Shown: positions 5,891 to 13,038 of the stretch, piece by piece
Layout of the letters: each line of letters opens with the position of its first letter
Position numbering within the stretch: position 1 is the stretch's first letter
The notes under the pieces: model-generated
What the model saw: only the letters and a program-made list of their open reading frames with translations
Told to the model about the DNA's origin: nothing
Databases searched by the model: none
Translations under genes and position numbers: made by a program
Virus record (IMG/VR): IMGVR_UViG_3300028196_000066
Span: 1 to 27,696 of that record
Direction: 5' to 3' (one strand)
From: a virus
DNA: 27,696 bases

Positions 5891-6073
5891 ATGGGAGGCC
5901 CGAAACGAAGATATGTACCTCTCATTGATGTACTAAAGAAATTAGATGACCATCAGATTTGGAAGACGTATCATACGGTAGAAATTTTAATTGGGTCAAT
6001 AGAAAGTATTAATCACATAAACAATATAATAGAGAATTATGGCAAACCACATGGAAACTTACGTTCGGATTAA
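5891..6073 (+). CDS. hypothetical protein, 60 aa
   Basis: I placed the start at the ATG at 5891, one base after the upstream stop; an in-frame TTG at 5858 lies inside the previous gene. The N-terminus is basic (MGGPKRRYVPL) and the remainder helical and Ile-rich (VEILIGSIESINHINNII). It overlaps the next gene by 35 bases. Function unknown. Confidence 0.6.
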   Translation: MGGPKRRYVPLIDVLKKLDDHQIWKTYHTVEILIGSIESINHINNIIENYGKPHGNLRSD

Positions 6074-6587
6074 GAATGGGGATATAAACGTAGCAAAGAA
6101 ATTAAAAGAAATATTCACACCAATTGATGGTGAGTATGAGACCGATGCACATCTGTTGGTAAATCGAATCTATGATAATCCACCAGAAGATGCCGATAGA
6201 AGTTGGATGATTGATAAGGTTGGTGCTAAGTGGATGTGCTCTGAGTTTGAATACGATGATGAGTGTGAACACATGTATCTAAGGTTAACATCAGCATGGA
6301 GTGTGCCTCAATACTTCTTAGAACGATTAGCAAAAGTTTTGTCTGATATAAAAGAAGATTGTTATATCGTAGGTACATATGAAGACGAGGGGCTTGACCC
6401 AATAGGTGCATTCGTTTACGCAAAGGATTATGATGATATCGAAGATTATGATGAAGATATTGATTATGATAAAGTGTGGGATGATGATGAGTATCGGGAT
6501 GACCTTTACGAAAAAAACTATCAATTACAAAACGGATTAGAAGAATGTTATATGGAGTATTTAAAAGATGAAAATACAGAAACGTAA
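6039..6587 (+). CDS. Api92/YubB-like ferredoxin-fold protein, 182 aa
   Basis: The N-terminal MANHMETYVRIKNG, a central VGAKWMCSEFEYDDE and LRLTSAWSVPQYFLERLA recall the DUF1281/Api92-like (YubB ferredoxin-like) family found on phages and plasmids, with its MANW..N.v.i.G start, GaKW motif and SAW.PP segment. The function of that family is not established. The C-terminal third is unusually acidic and Tyr-rich (DYDDIEDYDEDIDYDKVWDD), with about half of residues 130-160 being Asp or Glu. It is cytoplasmic. Family membership is from motif recall. Confidence 0.6.
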   Translation: MANHMETYVRIKNGDINVAKKLKEIFTPIDGEYETDAHLLVNRIYDNPPEDADRSWMIDKVGAKWMCSEFEYDDECEHMYLRLTSAWSVPQYFLERLAKVLSDIKEDCYIVGTYEDEGLDPIGAFVYAKDYDDIEDYDEDIDYDKVWDDDEYRDDLYEKNYQLQNGLEECYMEYLKDENTET

Positions 6588-6726
6588 AATGAGTATATCA
6601 ATGGAATACATATGGGCACAGTTATACATACTGCCATTCGTAAAGGTTACCCATACTAGAGTACTTAATGGTGATTACGAATTACTAATCGGATGGTTGA
6701 AGTGGCGACTCGCTATAACAATTTAA
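6568..6726 (+). CDS. hypothetical microprotein, 52 aa (family with 8877)
   Basis: Product has QLYILPFVKVTHTRVLNGDY followed by ELLIGWLKWRLAI. The protein at 8877-9023 has QVYLLPFIKITHDIFLNGEY followed by ELIVGWVNIGISL, so the two are clear paralogs. I took the ATG at 6568, overlapping the previous gene by 20 bases; ATG at 6589 is the alternative, just after the upstream stop. Its stop lies within the TTAAC box of promoter P5. Conservation at two loci supports coding. Function unknown. Confidence 0.65.
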   Translation: MKIQKRKMSISMEYIWAQLYILPFVKVTHTRVLNGDYELLIGWLKWRLAITI

Positions 6727-6777
6727 CATTTTTTAACATTAGAGGTTTGGTTATTCCAAGCCTTTTTTGTATCTTTA
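6723..6777 (+). promoter_or_regulatory. phage promoter P5
   Basis: TTAACATT boxes at 6723-6730 and 6733-6740, TTG (6747-6749), 20 bases, then TATCTTTA (6770-6777). The -33 element forms the left arm of the terminator-like hairpin at 6741-6768. Confidence 0.8.
6741..6768 (+). terminator. terminator-like hairpin inside promoter P5
   Basis: GGTTTGG (6744-6750), loop TTATT and CCAAGCC (6756-6762) form a 7-bp stem with one G-T pair, which AGA/TTT extends to about 10 bp. Six T's follow (6763-6768). This has the form of an intrinsic terminator for the upstream operon, yet it lies between the -33 and -7 elements of P5. Confidence 0.65.
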
Positions 6778-6798
6778 CTTTATAAAAGAAAATAAGAT

Positions 6799-7284
6799 AT
6801 GGCTTATAATAAATTCCGTTGGTTCACATCTGGTAAGTACCGCAAGAAACCACTTAAATCAAATGCACCATTATTACTAAAGATTCGTAATGGTGATTTT
6901 GAATCATCACCTTTCTTTAGAGAGGCAGATGATAATCGTAAGTTATATCATACGATGTATGATAACTATATGAATACATCACCAATAAAAAATCTTAAAG
7001 ATAAAGAGCATGAAGCTCATCAATGTGCTAAGATGAAACGAATCAAAGAACAGAAGTTGTTGGAGAAGGGTGTAGAAGAAGAACAGATGAGATTGAACAA
7101 ACTAAAGATAGAATTAGAAAAAGAGTTTGGTAAATGTCTTTGGGACAAATCACTAGAACGTCAGAGGGGTAAGGGTGCTACTGAAGATTTATATTGGTGG
7201 TATAAGAAGCAATGTAAGATGGGGTATACTCCATCAGAACTTGCAATTAGATTAGGTAGAAAAACAACTAAAGGATTAAAGTAA
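6799..7284 (+). CDS. hypothetical basic protein, 161 aa
   Basis: Basic N-terminus (KFRWFTSGKYRKKPLKS), then a charged helical middle likely to form a coiled coil (RIKEQKLLEKGVEEEQMRLNK), then DLYWWYKKQCKMGYTPSELA, which resembles a helix-turn-helix-like end (MGYTPSELAIRLGRKT). A nucleic-acid-binding role is possible from that ending and the charge, but I do not recognise the family. First gene after P5, two bases before the next ORF. Confidence 0.7.
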   Translation: MAYNKFRWFTSGKYRKKPLKSNAPLLLKIRNGDFESSPFFREADDNRKLYHTMYDNYMNTSPIKNLKDKEHEAHQCAKMKRIKEQKLLEKGVEEEQMRLNKLKIELEKEFGKCLWDKSLERQRGKGATEDLYWWYKKQCKMGYTPSELAIRLGRKTTKGLK

Positions 7285-7285
7285 T

Positions 7286-7621
7286 ATGAAGTACGACCCT
7301 AATAACGAACTAAGTGAATCCGAACAATCTGCTCTATCTGAAGATGAGTTTTTTGATTACTTAGATTCTAAAGCAAAGTATCTAAACCAATTCACCAAAC
7401 CATTGGGTGAGTACCATACAAAACGATATGCAACACTTGCAGCAGAAGCACAGAATAGACAATTAACTGAAAAGGAATTTAATACTGCTAAAAAAATTGG
7501 CAAGGAGGGTGATGTTATAAATCACCAACGTATTATTGATAAGATGAATGAGAAGGGTATGGTAGAGCCCTCAAAGCAAGTTAAGAATGTTAAAACAAAT
7601 CGTTCACAATGGTTCGATTAA
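7286..7621 (+). CDS. hypothetical protein, 111 aa
   Basis: Unrecognised soluble protein with an acidic N-terminal third (NELSESEQSALSEDEFFDYL) and a helical, charged remainder. It follows the previous gene by one base and ends immediately before promoter P6. Confidence 0.7.
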   Translation: MKYDPNNELSESEQSALSEDEFFDYLDSKAKYLNQFTKPLGEYHTKRYATLAAEAQNRQLTEKEFNTAKKIGKEGDVINHQRIIDKMNEKGMVEPSKQVKNVKTNRSQWFD

Positions 7622-7623
7622 AT

Positions 7624-7654
7624 TTGGTAGTTTAAAATATTATTCGTATATTTG
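7624..7654 (+). promoter_or_regulatory. phage promoter P6
   Basis: TTG (7624-7626), 20 bases, TATATTTG (7647-7654), a perfect match to the Bacteroidetes -7 consensus. Unlike most copies it lacks the upstream TTAAC pair, because the region upstream is coding. Confidence 0.75.
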
Positions 7655-7671
7655 TATTATAAATAAAAAAG

Positions 7672-7926
7672 ATGAAGTGGGATACTGTACACATAAGTGA
7701 TAAGATACATTATTTGAAAGATGTATTAATCAACTCAACTAAATATAAGAATGGAGATGAGGATATTTTAAATGCTCTAATCACAGGTTCTAATAATACA
7801 TTTAGTGGTGATGTGGGATTTGAAATCCTACCCCATCATACGAGATTTATGAGAAAGTTATGGGATAAACACATAGTTACTCAGAAAGATAATACAATAA
7901 TTAATAAAATAAAAAATGGATTATAA
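7672..7926 (+). CDS. hypothetical protein, 84 aa
   Basis: Unrecognised small soluble protein (VHISDKIHYLKDVLINSTKY; FEILPHHTRFMRKLWDKHIV), His-rich in the middle. First gene after P6, with leader ATAAATAAAAAAG. It overlaps the next gene by 11 bases. Confidence 0.7.
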   Translation: MKWDTVHISDKIHYLKDVLINSTKYKNGDEDILNALITGSNNTFSGDVGFEILPHHTRFMRKLWDKHIVTQKDNTIINKIKNGL

Positions 7927-8245
7927 AGAAACACAAAAGCTTTTGGAGATACAATATCTCAAAGGTAGGTTGGATGAACTCTACAAAGGATTCGTTCCAC
8001 ATAATAACTCAACTCGTAGTAGAACCGTTGATAGCCGTATATCCAAATACGAAGATAAGTTAAAATCAATTGATGAGATTGCATACCACCTCTACATCGT
8101 AGAACGAACCAACATTCAGTTCTCTAAACGAAAGCAAGACAAGTTAATGATTAACTTATTAGAAGATACGTTAGAGTGTTTAGAGCCGGTACATGAAGAA
8201 TTACAAGTTAGAATTTTAGAACAATTAAATAATCTTAAAAACTAA
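7916..8245 (+). CDS. hypothetical helical protein, 109 aa
   Basis: Mostly alpha-helical and charged (KETQKLLEIQYLKGRLDELY), with a basic Ser/Thr patch (NNSTRSRTVDSRISKYE) and a Leu-rich C-terminus. No family recognised. Its start lies inside the upstream gene, which suggests coupled translation. Confidence 0.7.
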   Translation: MDYKETQKLLEIQYLKGRLDELYKGFVPHNNSTRSRTVDSRISKYEDKLKSIDEIAYHLYIVERTNIQFSKRKQDKLMINLLEDTLECLEPVHEELQVRILEQLNNLKN

Positions 8246-8247
8246 AG

Positions 8248-8409
8248 ATGACGGAGCAAATAGAAGAGGTATTGATGGAAGCTAATGCATATGGTATCCG
8301 AAAAGAAGTGATTGAAGCAGGTAAAGTCATACGACATGATAACCCTAAGTTAACCCAATTAGAATCAATTGAACGTGCTTTCAAACAACTACTAAATAAA
8401 ACTAAGTGA
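8248..8409 (+). CDS. hypothetical microprotein, 53 aa
   Basis: MTEQIEEVLMEANAYGIRKE followed by VIEAGKVIRHD and ERAFKQLLNKTK: a charged helical peptide. The ATG lies two bases after the previous stop, and its own stop overlaps the GTG of the truncated ORF at 8406 (GTGA). Function unknown. Confidence 0.6.
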   Translation: MTEQIEEVLMEANAYGIRKEVIEAGKVIRHDNPKLTQLESIERAFKQLLNKTK

Positions 8410-8471
8410 GTTACAAACCACTACCCGATTACTTAACAATCAAAGAAAGTAGAAACATATTGCTTGGATGA
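8406..8471 (+). pseudogene. SET-domain-like ORF remnant cut off at the tRNA
   Basis: A GTG overlapping the upstream stop opens a frame reading SYKPLPDYLTIKES, then RNILLG, then TGA at 8469-8471. The PLPxxLTIKxS beginning resembles the N-terminus of small viral SET-domain proteins, where it continues as a GLGLFA motif. Here the frame ends after 21 codons, inside the tRNA-Leu acceptor/D-arm junction. The likely reading is a gene whose body was lost when the tRNA was acquired. It could also be a coincidental short frame. Confidence 0.4.
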
Positions 8472-8547
8472 TGGAATTGGTAGACATGTAGCACTTAAAA
8501 TGCTATGAACAGTAATGTTCGTGCGGGTTCGATTCCCGCTCCAAGTA
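8462..8547 (+). tRNA. tRNA-Leu (anticodon UAA)
   Basis: The acceptor GCTTGGA (8462-8468) pairs with TCCAAGT (8540-8546; first pair G-T). The D-arm has the class II AATTGGTAGA loop. The anticodon stem TAGCA/TGCTA encloses CTTAAAA with anticodon TAA at 8496-8498. A long variable arm (GAACA-GTAA-TGTTC) and T-arm GCGGG-TTCGATT-CCCGC complete the cloverleaf. The 3' end reads A then CTA, so CCA is not encoded and must be added. It would supply UUA/UUG leucine codons, which suits this AT-rich phage. Confidence 0.95.
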
Positions 8548-8582
8548 CTAAAGAGAGGTAGTGAAGCTACAATGATATTAAA

Positions 8583-8603
8583 GCAGGTGATGAGATTACC
8601 TGC
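8583..8603 (+). other. hairpin downstream of tRNA-Leu
   Basis: GCAGGT (8583-8588) and ACCTGC (8598-8603) form a 6-bp stem around a 9-base loop, followed by AAATATATATTTT. A smaller GTAG/CTAC hairpin lies just before it. It may protect or guide 3' processing of the tRNA transcript. It is a poor terminator because there is no direct T-tract. Confidence 0.4.
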
Positions 8604-8641
8604 AAATATATATTTTATGACCCGTTGAATAAAAAGATTTT

Positions 8642-8890
8642 ATGAGTGAACAAGAATTAATAAAATTAGGTTTTGAGAAGCAACTAGAAGAAGACTCGGA
8701 CAATCCATTCTATTACTATACACTAGATATAACAACCGGATTAGCTTTTATTACTCAAGCAAATGATGAGGTGAAAGATGGAGAATGGGTTGCAGAAATA
8801 TTTGAAGCTTCTGAGATTAAATTCAAAGATGTTAAGTTATTAACTGAACTAATTAATCTATTAAAATACAGTAAAAATGAAAATAAGTAA
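8642..8890 (+). CDS. hypothetical acidic protein, 82 aa
   Basis: MSEQELIKLGFEKQLEEDSD followed by FYYYTLDITTGLAFITQAND and WVAEIFEASEIKFKD: a small alpha/beta protein of a kind I have seen among Bacteroidetes phage and mobile-element hypotheticals, without known function. Its end overlaps the next gene by 14 bases. Confidence 0.7.
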   Translation: MSEQELIKLGFEKQLEEDSDNPFYYYTLDITTGLAFITQANDEVKDGEWVAEIFEASEIKFKDVKLLTELINLLKYSKNENK

Positions 8891-9023
8891 ATACACAATA
8901 TACGGACAGGTTTATCTCTTACCATTCATTAAGATAACTCATGATATATTTCTTAACGGAGAATATGAATTGATAGTAGGATGGGTTAATATAGGAATCT
9001 CATTATCATATAAACCAAAATAA
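8877..9023 (+). CDS. hypothetical microprotein, 48 aa (family with 6568)
   Basis: Paralog of the protein at 6568-6726: shared core LPFxKxTHxxxLNGxYELxxGW, differing mainly at the ends. The ATG lies within the upstream gene (14-base overlap). Its stop is 3 bases before thyA, so it is co-transcribed with thyA. The hydrophobic, aromatic composition suggests a compact beta fold or a membrane-associated peptide. Confidence 0.65.
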   Translation: MKISKYTIYGQVYLLPFIKITHDIFLNGEYELIVGWVNIGISLSYKPK

Positions 9024-9026
9024 GAT

Positions 9027-10079
9027 ATGAATAACTTAGATAAGCAATACCACAAGCTACTCGAAGATATTTTAGATATTGGAGTGGATAAGATGGATAG
9101 AACCGGCACAGGCACACTATCCGTTTTTGGAAGACAGATAACACACAATATGTCAGATGGGTTTCCTTTGTTAACTACAAAGAAGATGGCAGTTAAAACT
9201 ATGATGACTGAACTAAAGTGGTTTTTAAAGGGAGATACTAACATCAAATATTTGGTAGATAATAATTGTAATATTTGGAATGGTGATGCTTATAAGAGAT
9301 ATGAAACGGAATTTGAAAAAGGTAATGCCCCCGGTGAAACTTTGCTAGTTCAGAGAGTAGAGGGTAAATCTACTAAAAGAAAATTCTCAATGGGGAAGTT
9401 TATTGCAATGATTCAACATGATGATGTGTTTGCTATGAAGTGGGGTGATTTAGGCCCTATCTACGGAAAGCAATGGAGACATTGGAATGGTTATGACCAA
9501 ATCACAAACTTAATCAACGAACTAAAAACAAATCCAGATTCAAGACGATTAATGGTATCGGCTTGGAATGTAGGAGAGTTATCAGAAATGACACTTCCAC
9601 CTTGTCATTATGGATTTCAAGTTTACACAAGAGAATTGAGTTTAGAAGAAAGAACTAAGATATTAGTTAAAAACTCAGAACAGAAAGATGTATTCTATGA
9701 TAGATTTCAAAAGCTTATAATTGAAGAGGAAGAATTATTAGATTCTGAGAATATTCCAAAAAGAGAAATCTCCCTAATGTGGAATCAACGTTCAGTAGAT
9801 ACATTCTTAGGATTACCTTTCAACATAGCATCATATGGTTTGTTATTGGAGTTGTTAGCAAAAGAAGTTAATATGATTGCAGGTGGGTTGATTGGTAACT
9901 TAGGTGATACCCATCTATATCTTAATCATATTGAACAGGCAGAAGAACAATTAGACCGAGTTCCATTTGAACTACCTAAACTTAAACTATCTAATGTGGA
10001 TATACTTAGTGGTGAGTTTAAAGCAGAATTGCTTGGTTACAGACACCATCCAAAAATTAAAGCATCTTTATCAAATTAA
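9027..10079 (+). CDS. thyA: thymidylate synthase, enlarged (350 aa)
   Basis: Makes dTMP from dUMP using methylenetetrahydrofolate, for phage DNA synthesis. Visible motifs: DRTGTGTLSVFG (24-35), the folate/dUMP region FPLLTTKK (46-53), LGPIYGKQWRHW (142-153), RR (173-174), the catalytic LPPCHYGFQ with Cys193, NQRSVDTFLGLPFNIASYG (253-271) and GDTHLYLNH (293-301). It ends with a usual YxHHPKIK motif. At 350 residues it is about 85 longer than the E. coli enzyme. The extra sequence lies at about 91-138 and 202-247, two positions where ThyA proteins vary; the catalytic core is complete. It is the last gene before P7. Confidence 0.97.
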   Translation: MNNLDKQYHKLLEDILDIGVDKMDRTGTGTLSVFGRQITHNMSDGFPLLTTKKMAVKTMMTELKWFLKGDTNIKYLVDNNCNIWNGDAYKRYETEFEKGNAPGETLLVQRVEGKSTKRKFSMGKFIAMIQHDDVFAMKWGDLGPIYGKQWRHWNGYDQITNLINELKTNPDSRRLMVSAWNVGELSEMTLPPCHYGFQVYTRELSLEERTKILVKNSEQKDVFYDRFQKLIIEEEELLDSENIPKREISLMWNQRSVDTFLGLPFNIASYGLLLELLAKEVNMIAGGLIGNLGDTHLYLNHIEQAEEQLDRVPFELPKLKLSNVDILSGEFKAELLGYRHHPKIKASLSN

Positions 10080-10082
10080 GAC

Positions 10083-10138
10083 TTAACAATTTGTTAACAT
10101 TGAAAGTTTGGTAATCCCAATCTTTTTTCGTACTTTAG
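10083..10138 (+). promoter_or_regulatory. phage promoter P7
   Basis: The clearest copy: the palindrome TTAACAA-T-TTGTTAA (10083-10097) also contains two TTAACA boxes 11 bases apart. TTG follows at 10108-10110, then 20 bases and TACTTTAG (10131-10138). The box starts 3 bases after the thyA stop. Confidence 0.85.
10102..10128 (+). terminator. terminator-like hairpin inside promoter P7
   Basis: GAAAG-T-TTGG (10102-10111) pairs with CCAA-T-CTTTT (10117-10126) with one T-T mismatch around loop TAATC, and T's continue to 10128. As in P5, the -33 element is the left arm, and the T-tract fills the promoter spacer. It could end thyA transcripts. Confidence 0.5.
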
Positions 10139-10165
10139 TATTGTAATCATTAAGAGATATACAAT

Positions 10166-10363
10166 ATGAAAAATTATCAAGCAATTTTATTGGCAGCAGT
10201 AGGAATGGGAGTTGCACTCCTTACTATGAATGGAACAATTCAAAACCACATCCATTTTTCGGATGTTATTAACGAAGTGATATTTGCAATCATAGCGTTA
10301 ATGAGTAGTTTATGTGGGTTACTATCCATAGATTATAAGAAACTAGTCAAAGGGTTACTTTAG
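10166..10363 (+). CDS. two-pass membrane protein, 65 aa
   Basis: Two hydrophobic segments, about residues 5-22 (QAILLAAVGMGVALLTM) and 35-54 (INEVIFAIIALMSSLCGLL), joined by a His-containing polar loop (NGTIQNHIHFSD). The tail is basic (YKKLVKG). The size and topology allow a holin-like role, but there is no lysis gene nearby and no family match that I recognise. Sole gene between P7 and P8. Confidence 0.7.
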   Translation: MKNYQAILLAAVGMGVALLTMNGTIQNHIHFSDVINEVIFAIIALMSSLCGLLSIDYKKLVKGLL

Positions 10364-10388
10364 ATTGTTAATAACTATGTTAATAACT

Positions 10389-10443
10389 TTAACATATTTT
10401 AACATTAAATACTTGGTTATTCAAGTAAAATACCTTATCTTTA
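10389..10443 (+). promoter_or_regulatory. phage promoter P8
   Basis: TTAAC boxes at 10389-10393 and 10399-10403, TTG (10413-10415), 20 bases and TATCTTTA (10436-10443). ACTTG/CAAGT arms (10411-10415 and 10422-10426) overlap the -33 element, without a T-tract. It drives the HExxH-VWA gene. Confidence 0.8.
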
Positions 10444-10470
10444 CATAGTAAAGAGAGATAATTAGTAATA

Positions 10471-12648
10471 ATGAGAAAAGATAAATATATGAGAGATAAC
10501 ACAAAATACAGTTCGTATTGGTTAAAAGATGACCTATTCGATGACACTACTTCTGATGATGTAATTGAGAATAAACAATCTAATTTACTTGCACTTTCGT
10601 CATACAAACGTGCCATTTCTAACTTCGTTAACATTGTAACAAATGAGAACATTAAAGTAACGTTTGATGAGCGTGGTGCTGATTCTTATACTGATGGTAA
10701 ATCAGTTGTGATATCGGCTAAAATGGATGATAAAGAGTTTGACCCTACGGTTGGACTAGCCCTTCACGAAGGTTCACACATTAAGTTAACCAACTTTGAT
10801 ACGTTAGGAACAATCAACAATTATATTGGAAATGTAGTTGGGTATGAACTAATTACGGAACTGATGGAGAAACATTCTAAAGATGAGTTCCAAACTAAAA
10901 ACTACATTAAAGATATCGTTAAGAACTTACTTAATGTTATCGAAGATAGACGAATTGATTACTATGTTTATTCTACTTCTCCTGGCTACAAAGGTTACTA
11001 TCACTCTATGTATGATAAGTATTTCAACGCTAAGATTATCGATAAAGGACTTCAATCTTCTGAATATAGAGAAAATGATTGGGAATCTTATATGTTCCGT
11101 ATTATCAATATCACTAACGAACATAGAGATTTAGATGCTCTTCCAGAACTGAGAGCAGTATGGGATATGTTGGATTTAAAAAACATACAAAGATTAACCA
11201 ATACCGAAGAGTCTATGAAATTGGCTGCAAGTATTTTCAAACTGATTGAGAACTCACTTCCAGCTGACCAAAAACCAATTGAATCACCTAATGAGCAAGA
11301 AGGCGAAGGTGGTGGTACTGAGGGTGAACAATCTGAAGGTAGTGGTGCTGGTGGTGGTGGTGATAACTCCGATACCAATGGTACTGATAATACTGAAGGT
11401 AGTGGTGGTGAACCTAAAGATGGTTCTAATGATACTGATGATACCAACGGCGATGCTGATGGAGATGATACACAAAGTGGTTCTACTTCTTACAATCCAA
11501 ATGGAGCAGGTGGTGATGGGTCTAACAATCAGATTGCTGATAACAAAGTGGAATCATCTGAAGGTGAGGGTCGTATGAGTGACCGACAAAAGAAACAATT
11601 AGATAATGCTATTAAGAAACAAAAAGATTTTCAAAATGGTGATATAAAAAAGAAGAAAGTATCTAAGAATGAAAACAAAAAAATAGAAACTTTAGCCAAG
11701 AGTGGTATCGAAGAAAAATTAGTTGGTGAGGGTTATAAATCTGCAGACTATTGGAGAAAGGACAAGAAAATCCCAGTAATGATTATTAGAAACTTCACTA
11801 AGCAATTGGCAGAGTCTAATACCATTAATATGTTATCAACGTGGGAGTATCGATGTGCTGATAACCAAGCGCCTGTCAATAAAGGTATTCAAATCGGTAC
11901 TATGTTGGGTCGTAAGTTGAAACTTCGTTCTGAGGAACGTTCGTTAACTACACCTCGTATGAAGAATGGTAAAATATCAGGTCGATTGTTGCATGAGTTG
12001 GGTATGGGTAATACAAATGTGTTTGACCAAATTGTGGTTGATAAGCACAGTCCCGCACTAGTTCACATTTCAATTGATGCTAGTTCTTCAATGGGTGGTA
12101 AAAAATGGAGTAACTCACAAACTGCAGCTGTTGCAATTGCAAAAGCCGCTTCAATGACTCCTAATTTAAATGTGGTTATTTCATATAGAAGTATCCAACA
12201 CAATGGGGGTACAAATGGGAATGTTCAACCACTTATGTTAATCGCTTACGATTCTCGTACTGATAAGTTTTCTAAGATTCAACAATTGTTTCAATATCTT
12301 AACCCATGTGGAACTACACCTGAGGGTTTGTGTTTTGAATCTATCTTAGACGAAATCACCAAAACGAGTAAAGGCATTGATTCTTACTTTATTAACTTTT
12401 CAGATGGGTATCCCGGCTTCTCCAATTCAGATATGGATTACTACGGTGCAGGTGCTATAGCACATACGTCAACCCAAGTTAAGAAAATGCAAATGGCAGG
12501 AGTTAAGGTTTTATCTTACTTTATTGAAGAGGGCAATTGGGGTCACGCAATGGAAAGTTTTAAAGAAATGTATGGTAAGTCTGCTGAGAACGTAAATGTT
12601 ACTTCTGTAATACCATTAACTAAGACGTTAAACAAATTATTTCAGTAA
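10471..12648 (+). CDS. HExxH metallopeptidase-like / VWA-domain protein, 725 aa
   Basis: Three parts. Residues 1-260 carry a zinc-metallopeptidase-like signature, LALHEGSH (HExxH at 99-103), and further on NVIEDRRID (156-163), the usual Glu/Arg helix of such proteins. Residues 270-370 are a low-complexity Gly/Asp/Ser/Glu linker. Residues 525-725 are a von Willebrand A domain with MIDAS motif DASSS (536-540), Thr in CGTTPEG (614-615) and Asp in FSDGYP (645). The order resembles CobT-type VWA proteins, which work with a MoxR/CobS AAA+ ATPase; such an ATPase follows at 13082. Likely a metal-dependent remodelling or peptidase complex. Target unknown; a cobalamin role is unlikely in a phage. Confidence 0.85.
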   Translation: MRKDKYMRDNTKYSSYWLKDDLFDDTTSDDVIENKQSNLLALSSYKRAISNFVNIVTNENIKVTFDERGADSYTDGKSVVISAKMDDKEFDPTVGLALHEGSHIKLTNFDTLGTINNYIGNVVGYELITELMEKHSKDEFQTKNYIKDIVKNLLNVIEDRRIDYYVYSTSPGYKGYYHSMYDKYFNAKIIDKGLQSSEYRENDWESYMFRIINITNEHRDLDALPELRAVWDMLDLKNIQRLTNTEESMKLAASIFKLIENSLPADQKPIESPNEQEGEGGGTEGEQSEGSGAGGGGDNSDTNGTDNTEGSGGEPKDGSNDTDDTNGDADGDDTQSGSTSYNPNGAGGDGSNNQIADNKVESSEGEGRMSDRQKKQLDNAIKKQKDFQNGDIKKKKVSKNENKKIETLAKSGIEEKLVGEGYKSADYWRKDKKIPVMIIRNFTKQLAESNTINMLSTWEYRCADNQAPVNKGIQIGTMLGRKLKLRSEERSLTTPRMKNGKISGRLLHELGMGNTNVFDQIVVDKHSPALVHISIDASSSMGGKKWSNSQTAAVAIAKAASMTPNLNVVISYRSIQHNGGTNGNVQPLMLIAYDSRTDKFSKIQQLFQYLNPCGTTPEGLCFESILDEITKTSKGIDSYFINFSDGYPGFSNSDMDYYGAGAIAHTSTQVKKMQMAGVKVLSYFIEEGNWGHAMESFKEMYGKSAENVNVTSVIPLTKTLNKLFQ

Positions 12649-12684
12649 ATTGTTAATAACTTTTTAAAATAAGTGTTAAAACAT

Positions 12685-12715
12685 TAGGTTATTAAGGATA
12701 TTAATCGTATCTTTA
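12685..12715 (+). promoter_or_regulatory. phage promoter P9
   Basis: ATTAGG replaces TTTGG at the -33 position (as in P3), with TATCTTTA at 12708-12715 in the usual register. The upstream boxes are degenerate (TTAAAA). It lies between the VWA gene and the small gene at 12732. Confidence 0.65.
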
Positions 12716-12731
12716 TTATGTAATAAAAAAG

Positions 12732-12974
12732 ATGAGTTATATGAAAGGAAGAAAAACAATTGAAGTATCTACGATGGTAGAATGGGCCAATTTACAATTG
12801 GGTAGAACTGATGATTATGCTGATGTAGGATTTAAGAGTGGTATCTCTACTATGGTAGAAAGGGTGCTCTTTAACTCTAAGAACTACAATGGATTTCAGT
12901 TTATTAATAATGATGATTCAGAGGTAGGTACTGTTGGTTATTACTCTCGCTACTATACTCTACCAAAGACTTAA
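12732..12974 (+). CDS. conserved-looking hypothetical protein, 80 aa
   Basis: KGRKTIEVSTMVEWANLQLG, then RTDDYADVGFKSGISTMVER, then NYNGFQFINNDDSE and GYYSRYY. The patterned WANxQLxRTD, NYNGF and SRYY stretches look like those of small conserved hypotheticals in T4-like marine phages; I know of no function. It sits between the VWA protein and the AAA+ ATPase and may be a third component of that module. Its end overlaps the TTAAC box of P10. Confidence 0.7.
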   Translation: MSYMKGRKTIEVSTMVEWANLQLGRTDDYADVGFKSGISTMVERVLFNSKNYNGFQFINNDDSEVGTVGYYSRYYTLPKT

Positions 12975-13026
12975 CAATTTGTTAACATTGAAAGTTTGGT
13001 AAATCAAAATAATTGTCGTACATTAG
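12971..13026 (+). promoter_or_regulatory. phage promoter P10
   Basis: The same TTAACAA-T-TTGTTAA palindrome as P7 (12971-12985), TTG (12996-12998), 20 bases and TACATTAG (13019-13026). TTTG/CAAA arms lie in the spacer. It drives the AAA+ ATPase gene. Confidence 0.85.
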
Positions 13027-13038
13027 TAAGGTAATAAG

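Noticed and set aside
7658-7665. Exact T4 late-promoter octamer TATAAATA
   Set aside because: It lies in the leader just after the P6 -7 element, only 6 bases before the ATG, and precedes non-virion genes; most likely a chance AT match.
8548-8641. Possible second tRNA after tRNA-Leu
   Set aside because: Two hairpins are present, but no cloverleaf, T-loop TTC motif or matching acceptor arms can be drawn.
10166-10363. Holin call for the two-TM 65-aa protein
   Set aside because: The topology fits, but no endolysin or spanin is adjacent and many early phage membrane peptides look the same.
10927-11475. Several open frames on both strands across the VWA gene, including long ones opposite the Gly/Asp linker
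   Set aside because: They are shadows of the biased GGT/GAT codons in the 725-aa gene; their products are low-complexity repeats of Ser/Pro or Ile/Thr without motifs, and no promoter faces them.
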